From Stutzerimonas stutzeri (GTDB lineage: Bacteria; Pseudomonadota; Gammaproteobacteria; Pseudomonadales; Pseudomonadaceae): a DNA stretch of 46,522 nucleotides. The notes beneath the pieces are model-generated. The model was not told the origin of the DNA and ran no database searches. It saw only the letters and a list, made by a program, of their open reading frames with translations. Below, piece by piece: positions 32,941 through 40,239 of the stretch. The position numbers and the translations under genes are program-made. Position 1 is the stretch's first letter. Each line of letters begins with the position of its first letter. The DNA lies in assembly GCF_013522825.1 (NCBI RefSeq), contig NZ_JAAMQZ010000036.1, positions 1-46,522 on the forward strand, read 5' to 3'.

Positions 32941-34335
32941 TCATTGCGCTTTTGCCACTACCGCAATGACATGGCCATCGGCGAAGGCCAGATCGAGCTT
33001 GCTGACATCGCGAGCCTGCTGGGCACTGCTGATGATCTCCCCACCAGGGCCACGGACTAAGGCAAAGCCTCTCCCGAGCAGTGCAAGCGGGTTTGTCTTG
33101 TCGTAGACCGTGCATGCAAGCTCCAGGCGCGAAAACTCCTTGGTGATCAGCGCCCTACTCAGGGAAGCCACCCTCGAGGCGGCAAACAGCCCCCTTTGGC
33201 GCTCAGCTACACACAGACCAGCCCCGAGCCTTGAAAATCGATCCTGCGCGAGCTGGAGGGCCATGCGCTGTTGGCTGATGAGGCGGTCCCGGCCTTTGTC
33301 GAGGCTGCTTTGCTGTTGCAACAGTTGCCGGTGCTCCCCATGGAGCATTTCCGTCACCCGCCGGCTGAAGGTGCCCCAAGCGCGATCCAGATGCGGGGCT
33401 TGGCCAGACACCAGGCGCAAGATCATGCCGTTGGCCCGCTCGACCTGAGCCCGAGCAGTTGAGGCCTCAGACATGAGCGCTGTCTTGATGAACCCGATGA
33501 CCTTCGATGGTGTGTCGAACCGGCGGTGCGCCACGAGGTCAAGCACGCACTCGTCGACCTCGTGCCCAATGCCGGTGAATACCGGGACAGGCAACCGGCA
33601 GACCCAAGCCGCAAGGTTCGCGTCGTTGAGCCAGGCCAGATCGCTTTTCGCTCCCCCCCCGCGGATGATGCATACGGCGTCGAATGGCTGCTGTTGATGT
33701 TGTTCATGAACAGTCCGCAACGCAGAGCGGATGCTATCTGATGCATCACGACCCTGGAACGTCGCTGAGAAATACTCGAAGCCGCATACCTCGGCCGCAG
33801 CCAACTGCTCTGCATCACGCCGAAAATCGGCCAGTCCAGCGGCCTCGTGCGGAGCCACAACCGCAACGCGCCAGAAGCCCCCTGGAGAGGGAAGCCCCCG
33901 CTGTAGGTCGAACCACTGCCGCTCCTTCAGGGAGGCAATGATCTTCTGCATCTTGGCCTGCATGTCACCCAGCGTGTAGCTCGGGTCGATGCCGGTGACC
34001 ATCAGGGAGAAGCCAAACTGAGGGGAAAAATCCGCCCTCACTTTCAGCAGGACGTTCATTCCTGCTTGGGGCAGGCCTCCGGTTGCCTGCTGCCACTCAC
34101 CAAGTACCTTGCCGGCGACGTTCGCAAACATGGTGCACCGCGCCTTCGCGACCTCGGCTCCCTCACGCGACTCCAAGATGTCCATGTAGCAGTGGCCGTT
34201 CGGGCGGCGCTTGAAGTCGCTGAGTTCCGCAACAACCCAGCAGCTGTCTGGCACCGCAGCACGGATGGCCTTCTGGATCTGGGTAAGGTATGCGCTGAGA
34301 GTGAGGTGCTGCTCAATCGGATCAGGTGCGCTCAC
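32941..34335 (-). CDS. xseA: Exodeoxyribonuclease VII large subunit
   Basis: A 464-residue XseA. The N-terminal OB-fold region runs LTLSAYLTQIQKAIRAAVP, then CWVVAELSDFKR and GHCYMDILES. The middle catalytic domain has VCIIRGGGAKSDLAWLND, VPVFTGIGHEVD (the conserved G-I-G-H motif) and TPSKVI. A long coiled coil follows and the tail has PLALLGRGFALVRG. Exo VII degrades single-stranded DNA from both ends. GTG 34335 follows AAGGACAGG and overlaps the end of xseB, as in chromosomal operons. Plasmid-borne exo VII could process transferred or damaged single strands. Confidence 0.92.
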   Translation of the reverse strand: MSAPDPIEQHLTLSAYLTQIQKAIRAAVPDSCWVVAELSDFKRRPNGHCYMDILESREGAEVAKARCTMFANVAGKVLGEWQQATGGLPQAGMNVLLKVRADFSPQFGFSLMVTGIDPSYTLGDMQAKMQKIIASLKERQWFDLQRGLPSPGGFWRVAVVAPHEAAGLADFRRDAEQLAAAEVCGFEYFSATFQGRDASDSIRSALRTVHEQHQQQPFDAVCIIRGGGAKSDLAWLNDANLAAWVCRLPVPVFTGIGHEVDECVLDLVAHRRFDTPSKVIGFIKTALMSEASTARAQVERANGMILRLVSGQAPHLDRAWGTFSRRVTEMLHGEHRQLLQQQSSLDKGRDRLISQQRMALQLAQDRFSRLGAGLCVAERQRGLFAASRVASLSRALITKEFSRLELACTVYDKTNPLALLGRGFALVRGPGGEIISSAQQARDVSKLDLAFADGHVIAVVAKAQ

Positions 34336-34534
34336 CGGCCTGTCCTTCTTCAGCGCCCAAGGTTGCTTGAACAACGCCCTCGATACGGGTAAGCCGGTCG
34401 GCGCAGAACTTACGGGCATCCGCAAATTCGCGAGCAAGGGTTTCCAACTCGTCGATGCTGACTTCATTGCGCTCCAGGCGCTTTACCGTCTGGTCGATGA
34501 AGGCGATGTTGGCTTCGTAGGTATCTCGGCTCAT
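34322..34534 (-). CDS. xseB: Exodeoxyribonuclease VII small subunit
   Basis: A 70-residue protein with the XseB pattern: a helical hairpin with LERNEVSIDELETLAREF in the middle, where the family has L-E-x-G-x-x-x-L-E-E. It lies directly upstream of xseA and overlaps it by 14 nt. The ATG at 34534 follows AGGAC. The TTGGGT promoter is at 34575-34602. Confidence 0.85.
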   Translation of the reverse strand: MSRDTYEANIAFIDQTVKRLERNEVSIDELETLAREFADARKFCADRLTRIEGVVQATLGAEEGQAGERT

Positions 34535-34574
34535 GTGGGAAGTCCTGGGGAAGATGGGATCAATCAACGTGCCG

Positions 34575-34602
34575 ATTGTCGCAGCTTCCCCAAAAGACCC
34601 AA
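34575..34602 (-). promoter_or_regulatory. TTGGG-family promoter of xseBA
   Basis: Minus strand: TTGGGT, 16 nt, GACAAT, 40 nt upstream of the xseB ATG. Confidence 0.6.
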
Positions 34603-34607
34603 CCCTA

Positions 34608-35237
34608 TCAGCTCTCAGGCTGAACCCACGTTGTCTGACCCTCTGGAATCACGCCTCGATTGCAGCCGTATTTGGACAGGTACAACGCCCTGCTCTGCCG
34701 CAACCAGGCCTCAACGGTTGGAACGATCATCGCGGCATACTCGGCAAGGCTAGGGTGTTTCTTCCAGTCGCCATTGCCGATCGCGGATTCCAGCGAACGG
34801 TCATACCAGGCGTTGACCAGTTGCTCGACTCCAGCCAGTTCCTCGCCGGGGGACGGCGCGGAATGGATGAGGTTATGCGCCTCGCGTTTCCTTTGCTCTC
34901 GGGTGGCATGTGCAGCTGGTAACGCACCGAGGGAGAAAAGAGCTTCCTCAAAATTGAGGTGACGCTTCTCGTGAGTAGTCGAGTCCTCGGCTATACCGGG
35001 GACGAAAGAAAAGCGGCAGAGCTTGCAGTAGACCACGCCACCGTCCTTCCGCTCGTAGTGCTGCTCCAGCGAGCGGGCGACCCACCTGCGAACTTCGTGG
35101 TAGCTACGTGCCTGAAGATGATGCTGCGCCATCAGGTTGAGACGCTGCGTATGGCTCAGTCCTGGGTGACGGACCTTTGCCTGCTTGGCGAGCTTTTTGA
35201 GGTTTTCGATATCGCGGAGTGTGATTGGGTTTTGCAT
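34608..35237 (-). CDS. C2H2-type zinc-finger protein
   Basis: A 209-residue protein. Near residues 79-103 it has a C2H2-like zinc site: CKLCRFSF, then TTHEKRH (Cys-x2-Cys, about 16 residues, His-x3-His), which is uncommon in bacteria. The N-terminal part is helical and basic and may bind nucleic acid; the C-terminal half is helical with several Trp. The ATG at 35237 follows GGAGGC; the upstream frame has no support. It ends 6 nt before the xseBA promoter. Confidence 0.68.
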   Translation of the reverse strand: MQNPITLRDIENLKKLAKQAKVRHPGLSHTQRLNLMAQHHLQARSYHEVRRWVARSLEQHYERKDGGVVYCKLCRFSFVPGIAEDSTTHEKRHLNFEEALFSLGALPAAHATREQRKREAHNLIHSAPSPGEELAGVEQLVNAWYDRSLESAIGNGDWKKHPSLAEYAAMIVPTVEAWLRQSRALYLSKYGCNRGVIPEGQTTWVQPES

Positions 35238-35556
35238 ACGGCAGCCTCCAAAGGCTGATGCTCTGTGTCCACTTCGGAGCACCCGTAAGGGTTCCGTTGG
35301 TTTGTCGGTAGTGCTTTCGCTTTGCCAGTGTGGACGGCAGGCACCTACCCGTGTGCCGAGGGGAATATCTCTGTCTCGATTGCGAACGTCAAGCGTGATG
35401 TCGATTTCGCCCGGCTGGTTGAAATTTGAGCATCGCCGGGGGAGCGTTCCCAGGCCGCCACGCCAGGACTTTATCCACAGGCTTACCCCCACTTTCCGGG
35501 GACAAACCTCGGACGAAAAAAATCCCGCTCGAGCGGGACTTATTCCTGGCGTGACC
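35238..35556. other. Gene-free region with a DnaA-box-like site
   Basis: About 320 bases without a credible gene. They contain TTATCCACA (35471-35479), an exact match to the DnaA-box consensus, and the terminator at 35516-35538. A single box does not establish an origin. Confidence 0.4.
35516..35538 (-). terminator. Intrinsic terminator for the DUF2786 gene
   Basis: Minus strand: CCCGCTC / GAGCGGG with flanking T/A pairs, followed by a run of seven T. It lies just after the stop at 35557. Confidence 0.85.
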
Positions 35557-36258
35557 TCATTCCAACTGCATGTGCTCGTCACGCCCCATGGGTTTGTGCA
35601 GAGAAACGCTTTCACCGTCCCTTTTGCCCTGAATGTAGGCTCGGTACGCATCCATATCCAGTTTTCGGCGTTTCATCTTTGTGACCGGAACACCTGGATA
35701 ATTTCTCTGCGTATAAGCGTGGATTGCCCTTTCCACTTCTTCCGTAACGCCGGAAAATTCCTCTACTCGTTTGTGTACGCCGATGATCCATGCTTCCGCA
35801 TACAGCACCCCCGCTTTGCGCCTTTGAACTGTGCCCTGAATACTGACTCCTGAGAGGTATTTTCTCTTGGAGTCTTTCAGTTGCCGGATAAGCACCTCAT
35901 ACGCATAAGCCGACATTTCAGCGCTACCGATTTCTCCAATAAAAATCAGCGATTGCCCGTCAGGGCCATAGCTGTAGAAACTCACACAGCCAAACGCTTT
36001 AGAAACCGTCATCGACAACATGCGAATCCATTGTGGCGGAACGCTTTTGGCTTTACCGATCCGCAGGGAAAATTCTTCCGTCTGGGTGGCATGCACATCG
36101 CCTATTTCCAGCTTGAACTTATCCATAAGTTTGCGGGCTTGCCGCATTGCTGCTTCGGCCTCATGCGGGTTGCTGGATTTGGCGAGCGCAAAACATTTCT
36201 TGATTCTGTCCAGTGCGCGAGCGCGCTTGTTCTTGTCTCCAGTCGCGCACTCACTCAC
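35557..36258 (-). CDS. DUF2786-domain protein
   Basis: A 233-residue protein. The N-terminal DUF2786 motif is RIKKCFALAKSSNPHEAEAA (19-38), followed by MRQARKLMDKF. The C-terminal part is a mixed domain with a Tyr/Lys-rich tail. DUF2786 proteins are common on phages and plasmids; their function is unknown. GTG 36258 has GGAGG upstream, which overlaps the 17-bp repeat at 36270-36286. Confidence 0.82.
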   Translation of the reverse strand: MSECATGDKNKRARALDRIKKCFALAKSSNPHEAEAAMRQARKLMDKFKLEIGDVHATQTEEFSLRIGKAKSVPPQWIRMLSMTVSKAFGCVSFYSYGPDGQSLIFIGEIGSAEMSAYAYEVLIRQLKDSKRKYLSGVSIQGTVQRRKAGVLYAEAWIIGVHKRVEEFSGVTEEVERAIHAYTQRNYPGVPVTKMKRRKLDMDAYRAYIQGKRDGESVSLHKPMGRDEHMQLE

Positions 36259-36269
36259 CGCTCAATCCT

Positions 36270-36286
36270 CCGCTTCGCGACACGTT
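36270..36286 (-). repeat. 17-bp interspersed repeat, copy 1
   Basis: Minus-strand sequence AACGTGTCGCGAAGCGG, in the leader of the DUF2786 gene. Copies 2 (36816-36832) and 3 (37767-37783) are nearly identical and all lie in leader or intergenic DNA within 1.5 kb. Confidence 0.7.
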
Positions 36287-36287
36287 A

Positions 36288-36764
36288 TTAAGCATGACGC
36301 TTCAGCGACAACCAATATCTCCCCGTATTCGGGTTGCTCAGCAAGTATACTTGCTCCATCCCCTCAAAAGAGGTGTCCAACTTTTGGACGCCAGCCCCGA
36401 AATACTCCCCCAAACGCGACAACACTTTTTCCTGTTCTGCTTGCGGCTGGTCTTTAAGTTCATCGAGAACCATCTTCAGCTCTGTGATAGCGGCGGCAAA
36501 AAACGTTCTTGCTCGCAACGCATCCGCTTGCCCGAGCGTTGACTCGTATTCACTAAGCACTACCGCCATCGCCATAGAACTCCGCTCACGCAACCCTGCG
36601 CACTCCTGAGTGAGTACGATTGCAATTAGAAGATCATGACTGCCCGGAATGTCTGCATGCAGCACCTCCAATATTTCCTCAGACCACTCCTTATCCGCAG
36701 GGAGGTTGTATCCTTCAAGAGAAAAACTACCGCTGGCCCCGATCAACTCATTAACGCCGTACAT
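36288..36764 (-). CDS. Hypothetical helical protein
   Basis: A 158-residue, mostly helical protein (ALRARTFFAAAITELKMVLD near 83-102; EKVLSRLGEYFGAG near 112-125). No family recognised. The ATG follows AAGGGGA. Repeat copy 2 lies 52 nt upstream, in the leader. It is separate from the gene that follows by 29 nt. Confidence 0.6.
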   Translation of the reverse strand: MYGVNELIGASGSFSLEGYNLPADKEWSEEILEVLHADIPGSHDLLIAIVLTQECAGLRERSSMAMAVVLSEYESTLGQADALRARTFFAAAITELKMVLDELKDQPQAEQEKVLSRLGEYFGAGVQKLDTSFEGMEQVYLLSNPNTGRYWLSLKRHA

Positions 36765-36815
36765 AAAATCCCCTTGTCCCTAAATTTGTGGTTCACCTTA
36801 ACAACATGCATCCAT

Positions 36816-36832
36816 CCGCTTCGCGACACGTT
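36816..36832 (-). repeat. 17-bp interspersed repeat, copy 2
   Basis: AACGTGTCGCGAAGCGG on the minus strand, identical to copy 1, between the genes at 36764 and 36859. Confidence 0.7.
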
Positions 36833-36858
36833 TAAAAGCGCACGAACGCAGCATCGAA

Positions 36859-37215
36859 CTAGATCTTCCTGTTTGATTCGTAACTGATTCGGTTCATCAG
36901 GCAGTAGTCGACAGTGTATCCATCTATCCGGGTAACGATTTCCCCAGTCAAATCGAGCAGAGCAGATGCCCCTGCGTAAAATCCAATTCCGCCGCTGGCA
37001 TATTTTCCGCTCCGAATCTGAAATCCTCTGGCGTCAGTGATGGATACGCCGGATATTTCGTGCCATAGGAGAAATACACCCTCCCCGTACAGGCCTTCAT
37101 CCCGCACTGAAAAAAGAACCTGCCGGAGCTGGCTCCCGTGGGCAACGCCTATGAAATCGCCGTTTGGTAGTACCGGCGGAAATAACCTGCCGTCACCTCT
37201 CTTTTTAAACTCCAA
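36859..37215 (-). CDS. Hypothetical protein
   Basis: A 118-residue beta-rich protein (GDFIGVAHGSQLRQVLFSVR; GGIGFYAGASALLDL) of unknown function. It starts at TTG with AGGCGGTGA upstream, 3 nt after the stop of the small membrane-protein gene. Confidence 0.55.
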   Translation of the reverse strand: MEFKKRGDGRLFPPVLPNGDFIGVAHGSQLRQVLFSVRDEGLYGEGVFLLWHEISGVSITDARGFQIRSGKYASGGIGFYAGASALLDLTGEIVTRIDGYTVDYCLMNRISYESNRKI

Positions 37216-37218
37216 ATG

Positions 37219-37404
37219 TCACCGCCTGTTCATTGCCGTGTTTAGCCGGCTCTTTATGTTCGATATCACGCTGGTGACAACCAATGCTGACTTGATCAAC
37301 AGGCTTACGCAGCAAGCCAGGCCGATCACGCACATGCCAGCGAAAATCATCCCGTGGACGGCTGATGTCCATGCTCCCAGTTGTGGCAAGTTCACGAAAA
37401 TCAT
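37219..37404 (-). CDS. Small membrane protein
   Basis: A 61-residue protein with one long hydrophobic segment (about 16-45) and a basic C-terminus. Its ATG overlaps the stop of the preceding gene by 4 nt. The pairing with a second tiny membrane protein recalls small two-component membrane modules, but no family is recognised. Confidence 0.55.
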   Translation of the reverse strand: MIFVNLPQLGAWTSAVHGMIFAGMCVIGLACCVSLLIKSALVVTSVISNIKSRLNTAMNRR

Positions 37405-37598
37405 TCGCTAGACCCTCCCCTTGCGCTCGCAGATTTGCCAGCCAAGGCTTTCATCGCCGCCCGCAGTTTCGCGCAGTCGGTTTTCGCATCGCTGAGTACA
37501 TACCTCGATCCGTAGTAGGTCAGCCAGGCGGTTGCTAACCCGGCACTCAATGCGCCGATTGATCCAAGCAGCAGTTCCAGTTGTTCGCTCCCGAGCAT
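37401..37598 (-). CDS. Small membrane protein
   Basis: A 65-residue protein with one hydrophobic segment (about 8-33) and a charged, basic C-terminal half. The ATG follows GGGGGAG. It is the first gene of a small operon from the TTGGGA promoter at 37659-37686. Confidence 0.55.
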   Translation of the reverse strand: MLGSEQLELLLGSIGALSAGLATAWLTYYGSRYVLSDAKTDCAKLRAAMKALAGKSASARGGSSE

Positions 37599-37658
37599 GA
37601 GATTTACTCCCCCTCAATCCTGGCCGCTTTCTCCAGCCCGCAAATTTGCGCTGTGCCA

Positions 37659-37686
37659 ATGCTCCCACCATCGCATCCAATCCCAA
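37659..37686 (-). promoter_or_regulatory. TTGGG-family promoter
   Basis: Minus strand: TTGGGA, 16 nt, GAGCAT, in the CTTGGGATT form, 60 nt upstream of the ATG at 37598. Confidence 0.6.
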
Positions 37687-37766
37687 GGATTTAATGCGTC
37701 CTGATTCCGATCGCCGCCCTCTTACCGCCCGCTGGTGTTTGCTCACTTCCGACACACAGCCTTCAT

Positions 37767-37783
37767 CCGCTTCGCGACACATG
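37767..37783 (-). repeat. 17-bp interspersed repeat, copy 3
   Basis: Minus-strand CATGTGTCGCGAAGCGG, two mismatches from copies 1 and 2. Confidence 0.6.
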
Positions 37784-37942
37784 TTCAGGAAAGCGACCCT
37801 CACACCACCTCGCTTGCTTATGGGAGTCTGACGGTTCACCTCACATAGAGAGAAAATCGCATTGGGGCTGGTTTCATGCTCACCGCTTTGAAAGGCCCGC
37901 GCCACGTGGGGTGTAGGGATATCCACCTCAGATGGTTGCCTT

Positions 37943-38010
37943 GAAGGGGTGTCGTCATCGCCAAAGGGGTGTTGTGAAGAGGTGTTGTGAAGGGGTGTTG
38001 CTGGCCTGAA
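37943..38010 (+). repeat. Iteron array 1 (four copies of about 15 bp)
   Basis: Four copies of (G/A)AAG(G/A)GGTGT(T/C)GT with slight variation, the last running into TGGCC. The whole block is repeated as array 2, with about 62 bp between the two. Confidence 0.85.
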
Positions 38011-38072
38011 ACGCCCGCCCGTTAAGGCGTCGCGGCTATTCAGCCGGGTCGGTTTGCAGCAAAGGGTACTGT

Positions 38073-38140
38073 GAAGAGGTGTCGTCATTGCCGAAGGGCG
38101 TCGTGAAGGGGTGTCGTGAAGGGGTGTTGTAGGCCGGAAC
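38073..38140 (+). repeat. Iteron array 2 (four copies of about 15 bp)
   Basis: Four copies of GAAG(G/A)G(G/C)GT(G)T(T/C)GT in the same order as array 1 and with the same edges (first copy followed by CAT(C/T)GCC, last by (T/A)GGCC). The block is thus an imperfect duplication of array 1. Confidence 0.85.
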
Positions 38141-38194
38141 CCTTGATTTTGTTGGGCTCCAGCATTTTTTCGGCACCGTTCACAGTCGACACGC

Positions 38195-38689
38195 TTAGTC
38201 GGACGTTGCGGGGTAATCATGAGTGATGAACGCAGAAATTGAGCCGTCAACCACGCCAGCTTTCTTTACCGCAGGGACAAGCTGACGGCGGACTCGCTGA
38301 ATGACTGAACACGTTTCCCGGATCTCGGCGAGCTGGATTTCGTAGGCCCGAACTATGTTCTTCAAGGGCTCCTTCACGAATGAGAACGACGAGACCTGGT
38401 ACTTGCTTCCTTGGCCCTTGTTGATTGTCCGGATGACCCGCGGCTTCTTGGCTTCGCCTTCCCTGAGCCTCGGCAAGATGACTTTCGCCCATTCGATGGT
38501 GACGGCATTCGGGCTGGATTGCCGGATACGGATCACGATCGGTATGTGCCCTGGCTTACCTGCGTGCAGTGAAAGGGCTGTCTGGAAGAAAGAGTCGCGC
38601 AGCTCCTCCGCTCGGCCTACCAGGCTGGAATAGACACGATCAAGCTCAGCTACTGCTGGGTGCTTTGGGGCTTCACAGGGTGAGTTCAT
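38195..38689 (-). CDS. Possible MobI-like conjugation protein
   Basis: A 164-residue protein with a helical N-terminus (LDRVYSSLVGRAEELRDSFF), a beta-rich middle (IVIRIRQSSPNAVTIEWAKV; YQVSSFSFVKEP) and a C-terminal helix with an Arg-rich end. This order recalls MobI, the auxiliary mobilisation protein of SXT/R391 and IncA/C elements, which acts next to oriT. The match is by pattern only, so it is tentative; otherwise it is hypothetical. The ATG at 38689 follows AAAGGAGC. It lies between the iteron arrays and the partition operon. Confidence 0.5.
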   Translation of the reverse strand: MNSPCEAPKHPAVAELDRVYSSLVGRAEELRDSFFQTALSLHAGKPGHIPIVIRIRQSSPNAVTIEWAKVILPRLREGEAKKPRVIRTINKGQGSKYQVSSFSFVKEPLKNIVRAYEIQLAEIRETCSVIQRVRRQLVPAVKKAGVVDGSISAFITHDYPATSD

Positions 38690-38811
38690 ATGTTGCTCCT
38701 TTGTGGATGGGAGCATTTTGCGGGTCGACAGAGAGGGCGTGGCTCGTTTTCAGACGCAAAAACGTCCTGAAAACGGAGCCCAAAGCTTTCAGGAAGACTG
38801 ATTATTACGGT

Positions 38812-38825
38812 GCGTCGTCATCTGG
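38812..38825 (+). repeat. 14-bp operator-like repeat, copy 1
   Basis: GCGTCGTCATCTGG, identical to copy 2 at 38896-38909. It lies 25 nt upstream of the -35 element of the PRTRC D promoter. Confidence 0.75.
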
Positions 38826-38850
38826 TGACCGGTTGATGCAGGTATAGCGC

Positions 38851-38878
38851 TTGGGATTCTGTGGGTGTGGGGTTTCAT
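38851..38878 (+). promoter_or_regulatory. TTGGG-family promoter of the PRTRC D/ParR-like operon
   Basis: TTGGGA, 16 nt, TTTCAT, in the full CTTGGGATT form. The 14-bp repeats flank it on both sides. Confidence 0.55.
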
Positions 38879-38895
38879 GTGCTACGGGGTCATAC

Positions 38896-38909
38896 GCGTC
38901 GTCATCTGG
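38896..38909 (+). repeat. 14-bp operator-like repeat, copy 2
   Basis: GCGTCGTCATCTGG, 84 bp (eight helical turns) from copy 1, 17 nt after the -10. Confidence 0.75.
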
Positions 38910-38949
38910 CGCACTTCTTTTGTCATTATTTGCTGGGAGCGGCATTCAA

Positions 38950-39930
38950 ATGGGTAACGCCTTGGGTCTGGATATTGGTTACAGCAACGTGATTGGCGTT
39001 TTTGGCAGCGGGGATGGGCATCCTGAGTCGATTATTCGCCCCTCGCAGGCCGCTCCCCTGAGCGTTCTGCCTGGGGATTCTGGATTACGTGCTGGTGAGG
39101 TAATCGTGGAGGTTGATGGCGCGCCCTGGGTGGCATTTGCCGCGCCCGGCCGTGTTCAAGATGGACGTGAACTGCACGAGGATTACACGTCTTCGCACGC
39201 CTATGAGGCCCTGTTTAAGGGGGCTCTGCTGCATGCCGCGGGTGATAAAGACGTGGTTGACTGCTTGGTAACTGGTCTTCCTGTCTCGCAGGCTCGCGAT
39301 AAGGCCTACGTGGAAGCCCTAGTAAAGCGTATGACTGGGACACATCGCATTACGCCAAAGCGAGAGGTTACCGTTAAGCGCGTCGAGGTGGTTGCTCAAC
39401 CGATCGGGACTCTGACGGAGATCTACTGCAACTCAGATGCATCTGAAGTTATTGAGGAGTCAGTTTCGATCATTATCGATCCAGGATTCTTCAGTGTTGA
39501 TTGGGTCGTATTTGACCACCGCGAGCTGGTAGTCAACTCCAGCAGCAGCAGCCTCAAGGCTATGTCTGTTGTACTTGAAGCGTGCAATGAAGAAATTGCG
39601 AAGGATCATGGCGGCATTCCTGGCGTTGAAAAGATTGAACATGCACTCCAGTCGGGTAAGTCATACATCCTTGTTTATGGCCGCAAGGTTGAACTTGCAG
39701 AATATCTTGAGCGTGCTGCCGAGCGTGTTATCCCATCCGTTTTCACTGAGATTAAACAAGGCCTTCGATTCCTGAAAGGCCGTGCGATCGACTGCGTGAT
39801 CCTCGGCGGCGGGGGAGCCTCACTGTATGAGCAGTTTGCCAGAAAAGAATTTCCCGACGCATTGGTAGTCAAGCCCGCGAACAGCGTAAAAAGCAATGCC
39901 GAAGGTTTCTGGCATATCGCACGCTCTTAA
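38950..39930 (+). CDS. PRTRC system protein D, ParM-like actin
   Basis: A 326-residue actin-fold ATPase. The first phosphate loop is GLDIGYSN (6-13), then comes EDYTSSHAYEALFKGALL (about 77-94), DCLVTGLPVSQ, the second phosphate motif IIDPGFFSVDW (about 177-187) and VILGGGGASLY (about 284-294) near the adenosine. The order fits PRTRC protein D, a ParM/StbA relative. Such proteins polymerise to move plasmids apart. The ATG at 38950 is preceded by GGGAGCGG; the frame opens further upstream inside the promoter. It is separated by 19 kb from the rest of the PRTRC genes. Confidence 0.85.
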   Translation: MGNALGLDIGYSNVIGVFGSGDGHPESIIRPSQAAPLSVLPGDSGLRAGEVIVEVDGAPWVAFAAPGRVQDGRELHEDYTSSHAYEALFKGALLHAAGDKDVVDCLVTGLPVSQARDKAYVEALVKRMTGTHRITPKREVTVKRVEVVAQPIGTLTEIYCNSDASEVIEESVSIIIDPGFFSVDWVVFDHRELVVNSSSSSLKAMSVVLEACNEEIAKDHGGIPGVEKIEHALQSGKSYILVYGRKVELAEYLERAAERVIPSVFTEIKQGLRFLKGRAIDCVILGGGGASLYEQFARKEFPDALVVKPANSVKSNAEGFWHIARS

Positions 39931-39966
39931 TTTAACGGGTGCGCAAGGACGCGCTAAGGAGGGAAT

Positions 39967-40239
39967 GTGGATAAAACGATGAGACTACAATGTCGAGTCA
40001 CGCCAGCGACACAAGAATTGCACGCGCATCTTGAAACTATTGACCCCGATTATCGGGGTAAAAGACTTGTTGCAATGGCAGCGCTATATCTAAGCATGAT
40101 TAGTGCGACCGAAGATGCTAAAAGCAAGCAAGCAGATACTCAGCAAGATAATATTGTTGCTGATGACAAAAAGGAACAGGTCAGTAATGAGCCAGCCTCT
40201 CGTCCAGTTGCCAGCTGGATAAGGGGGGCAAATGTTTAA
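39967..40239 (+). CDS. ParR-like partition adaptor protein
   Basis: A 90-residue protein. The N-terminal half has a beta strand (RLQCRVTP) followed by two helices (ATQELHAHLETI and YRGKRLVAMAALYL), the ribbon-helix-helix layout of ParR/StbB-type adaptors. The C-terminal half is Gln/Asp/Lys-rich and disordered, the part that binds the actin filament in ParR. GTG 39967 follows AAGGAGG. The position directly after the ParM-like gene supports the role. Likely DNA sites are the repeats upstream. Confidence 0.65.
   Translation: MDKTMRLQCRVTPATQELHAHLETIDPDYRGKRLVAMAALYLSMISATEDAKSKQADTQQDNIVADDKKEQVSNEPASRPVASWIRGANV

Larger units (their letters stand above)
37599..38194. other. Gene-free region with iteron arrays
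   Basis: About 600 bases between divergently placed units. They hold one TTGGG promoter, one copy of the 17-bp repeat and two arrays of a 15-bp repeat (37943-38010, 38073-38140). A long open frame on the minus strand (37408-38250) is a by-product of the repeats. Candidate centromere, origin or oriT. Confidence 0.7.

Noticed and set aside
38152..38179. TTGGGC, 16 nt, CACCGT on the plus strand
   Set aside because: It points antisense into the MobI-like gene and no plus-strand gene follows soon; the -35 has a C at position 6.
37408..38250. Long minus-strand open frame (280 codons)
   Set aside because: It consists largely of translated iteron repeats and spans a TTGGG promoter and two small genes; the product is repetitive and unlike a protein family.
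39966..39974. TGTGGATAA, a reverse DnaA-box match
   Set aside because: It overlaps the start codon of the ParR-like gene and has no partner boxes nearby; probably chance.
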